Assembly (NCBI RefSeq): GCF_030462475.1
Contig: NZ_JASMRZ010000016.1
Span: 1 to 43,619, forward strand
DNA: 43,619 nucleotides
Source: Variovorax sp. CAN15
GTDB lineage: Bacteria > Pseudomonadota > Gammaproteobacteria > Burkholderiales > Burkholderiaceae_C
Direction: 5' to 3'
Made by a program: the position numbers and the translations under genes. Each line of letters starts with the position of its first letter. Positions within the stretch are counted from its first letter, which is position 1. Under the pieces are notes generated by a model. It was not told the DNA's origin, searched no databases, and saw only the letters and a list, made by a program, of their open reading frames with translations. Positions 41,880 through 43,619 of the stretch are shown in pieces.

Positions 41880-41934
41880 ACCTTGGTGCTTCGCACGGCG
41901 GTGCGCGCTTGCGTGGGGCGGCCCGGCGCGGCGC
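41880..41934 (-). repeat. Structured intergenic repeat, family 2, copy H (dgt-MFS)
   Basis: Fills the gap between the dgt stop (41935) and the MFS start (41873). On the minus strand it opens GAGCGCCGCGCCGGGCCGCCCC, then GCAAGCGCGCAC and a diverged right half (GTGCGAAGCACCAAGGTACTCC). The first part matches copy G closely, with both copies beginning immediately after a stop codon. AAGG in its tail is the best ribosome-binding candidate for the MFS gene. Confidence 0.7.
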
Positions 41935-43065
41935 TCATGCGATGCCCCGGCGGCCGGTCAGCCGCTCATGCTCGCGCACGGCAAAGCGGTCGGTCATGCC
42001 TGCGATGTAGTCGGCGACGGCACGATGCCTGTCCTGGCGCTCGGCGTAGGAGGCCGGCATCTCGGAGCCGCGCTCCAGATACGCCTCGAACAGTTCCCGC
42101 ACCACCTCCCGCGCCTGGTCGGTGGTCTGGGTAACCTGAGGGTGCCGGTAGAGATTGCCGAAGAGGAAGCGCTTCAGGTCTTCCGACTGGGCCTGCATGG
42201 CCTCGCTGAAGGCGACGACTGGCGGCGCCTTGCGTATCGCGTCGGCATCGGCCGGCGCGAGCGCTTCGAGCGCAGCGCGGGTCGTGTCGATCACGTCGTA
42301 GACCTGTGCGCTCAGCATGCGGCGGATGGTCTCGTAGAGTACGCGGCGGCCCTGCAATTGCGGATGCTCTTCGAGCGCCTCGCGGCGATGGCGCTCGAAC
42401 AGTTCGACATCGGACAGTTGCTCGACGGCGAGGAGCCCCGAACGCACGCCGTCGTCGATGTCATGGGCGTTGTAGGCGATGGCATCGGCCAGGTTGCACA
42501 ACTGGGCTTCCAGCCCCGGCTGAGTGCGGTCGAGAAACCGCCGGGCGACGCCATTGGGCTCGGCCGCCTCCAGCCGCTCGGCATTCGCGCGCGAGCAGTG
42601 CTTGAGAATGCCCTCGCGGGTCTCGAAGCTGAGATTCAGGCCGTCGTACTGCGGATAGCGGTGCTCCAGCGCATCGACCACGCGCAGGCTCTGCAGGTTG
42701 TGCTCGAAGCCGCCGTGCCCGGTCATGCAGTCGTTGAGCGCATCCTGCCCGGCGTGGCCGAAGGGCGTGTGGCCCAGGTCGTGCGCCAGGGCGATCGCTT
42801 CGACCAGGTCCTCGTTGATCCGCAGGGCCCGGGCAATCGACCGCCCGAGCTGGGCGACTTCGAGCGAATGCGTGAGCCGGGTGCGGAACAGGTCGCCCTC
42901 GTGGTTCAGGAACACCTGCGTCTTGTAGACCAGCCGGCGGAAGGCGGTGGAATGCACGATCCGGTCGCGGTCGCGCTGGAAAGCATCGCGCGTGGGCGCG
43001 GGCGGCTCCGCATGCCGACGACCGCGCGAACGCGCGGGCTGGCAGGCGTAGGCCGCGAGGCTCAT
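41935..43065 (-). CDS. dgt: Deoxyguanosinetriphosphate triphosphohydrolase-like protein (dGTPase)
   Basis: 376 residues. HD-domain phosphohydrolase: [30 protein letters not shown] (His-Asp metal pair) and later [15 protein letters not shown] complete the H...HD...D set. N-terminal [22 protein letters not shown] is typical of the shorter dGTPase subgroup. Hydrolyses dNTPs to deoxynucleoside and triphosphate. The ATG at 43065 overlaps the aroB TGA (ATGA), a gene pair common in related bacteria. Confidence 0.93.
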   Translation of the reverse strand: MSLAAYACQPARSRGRRHAEPPAPTRDAFQRDRDRIVHSTAFRRLVYKTQVFLNHEGDLFRTRLTHSLEVAQLGRSIARALRINEDLVEAIALAHDLGHTPFGHAGQDALNDCMTGHGGFEHNLQSLRVVDALEHRYPQYDGLNLSFETREGILKHCSRANAERLEAAEPNGVARRFLDRTQPGLEAQLCNLADAIAYNAHDIDDGVRSGLLAVEQLSDVELFERHRREALEEHPQLQGRRVLYETIRRMLSAQVYDVIDTTRAALEALAPADADAIRKAPPVVAFSEAMQAQSEDLKRFLFGNLYRHPQVTQTTDQAREVVRELFEAYLERGSEMPASYAERQDRHRAVADYIAGMTDRFAVREHERLTGRRGIA

Positions 43066-43619
43066 TGCGCCGCGCAGCTCTGCGCAAGCACTTCGCGCAC
43101 GAGCGCGTCGGGCGCGCTGCGGACCACCGCGGAGCCGGGACGGTCGATCACCACGAAGCGGATTTCGCCGGCTTCCGATTTCTTGTCGACGCGCATCAGC
43201 TCCAGGTAGCGGTCGGCGCCCAGCGCCGGGCCGACGATCGGCAGGCCGGCCCGCTCGATCAGCCGGGTAAGCCGCTCGACGAAGGCGGCATCGACGCCGC
43301 CGAGCCGCTGCGACAGCCGCGCCGCCATGACCATGCCGCAGCCGACGGCCTCGCCGTGCAGCCATTCGCCATAGCCAAGGCCCGATTCGATCGCGTGGCC
43401 GAAGGTGTGTCCGAAATTGAGGATCGCGCGCAGGCCGGTCTCTCGCTCGTCCTGCCCGACCACCAGCGCCTTGATCTCGCAACTGCGCCTGACGGCGTGG
43501 GCCAGCGCGGCCGGCTCCCTCGCGACGAGGGCTTCGATGTTCGCCTCGATCCAGTCGAGGAAGGCCATGTCGTGGATCGGGCCGTACTTGATGACCTCGG
43601 CCAGCCCGGCGCTGAGTTC
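43062..43619 (-). CDS. aroB: 3-dehydroquinate synthase AroB, C-terminal part (5' end outside window)
   Basis: 186 codons of the 3' end, open to the window edge. The fragment begins [17 protein letters not shown], a conserved AroB segment. Zn ligands are in [12 protein letters not shown] and in HGEAVGCGM. Catalyses the NAD-dependent cyclisation of DAHP to 3-dehydroquinate, second step of the shikimate pathway. Leads a minus-strand run with dgt and the genes below. Confidence 0.96.
   Translation of the reverse strand, partial: ELSAGLAEVIKYGPIHDMAFLDWIEANIEALVAREPAALAHAVRRSCEIKALVVGQDERETGLRAILNFGHTFGHAIESGLGYGEWLHGEAVGCGMVMAARLSQRLGGVDAAFVERLTRLIERAGLPIVGPALGADRYLELMRVDKKSEAGEIRFVVIDRPGSAVVRSAPDALVREVLAQSCAAQ

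Overview
The window is a high-GC chromosomal segment from a betaproteobacterium. Protein sequences and gene order (mla - ABC exporter - ibaG - murA - his - hinT - tatABC) point to the Comamonadaceae, most likely Variovorax or a close relative; that placement is inference, as no 16S or other marker is present. Almost everything is core metabolism or envelope biology, and most genes are on the minus strand in long, tightly packed operons with many 4-bp ATGA start/stop overlaps.

Layout, left to right. (1) 1-3569: the 3' end of a trimeric autotransporter adhesin (perfect 60-bp repeats, YadA-type anchor), followed by a TPR/GT41 (O-GlcNAc-transferase-like) glycosyltransferase. (2) 3629-8817: mscL, pdxA, an MFS symporter translationally coupled to a Nif3-like protein, and a one-PDZ HtrA/DegS-type protease. 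(3) 8959-31670, minus strand apart from one island: mlaF, mlaE, mlaD, mlaA, mlaC, mlaB, an ABC-2 exporter pair, ibaG, murA, hisG, hisD, two uncharacterised exported proteins, hisC, hisB, hisH, hisA, then hisF, hisI, hisE, a small membrane protein, hinT and tatABC. Between hisA and hisF lies a 4.4-kb interruption: a frameshifted AAA ATPase, a plus-strand pair (cation symporter plus periplasmic binding protein) and a hexose-6-phosphate mutarotase. (4) 31844-38312: gltBD (glutamate synthase) with a recognisable sigma70 promoter. (5) 38317-43619: a RAYT (Y1/HUH) transposase with its end-like sequence beside the gltB promoter, then aroB (partial), dgt, an MFS transporter, a DUF1415 protein and a methyltransferase, read right to left.

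Together the genes cover outer-membrane lipid asymmetry (Mla), peptidoglycan precursor synthesis (MurA), all histidine steps except hisZ and the phosphatase, twin-arginine export and ammonium assimilation. HisG is the short form, so hisZ must be elsewhere.

The most interesting non-genic signal is a family of about 95-bp structured intergenic repeats (six copies here, plus two copies of a related element). The core is a three-tier hairpin whose middle stem varies by compensatory changes (GCGG/CCGC, ACGG/CCGT, GAGG/CCTC), which argues that the structure is selected. Most copies sit inside operons between co-directional genes, often close to the next start codon. The second theme is the adhesin-glycosyltransferase pair, in which the adhesin stalk repeats are dense in N-X-S/T sequons.
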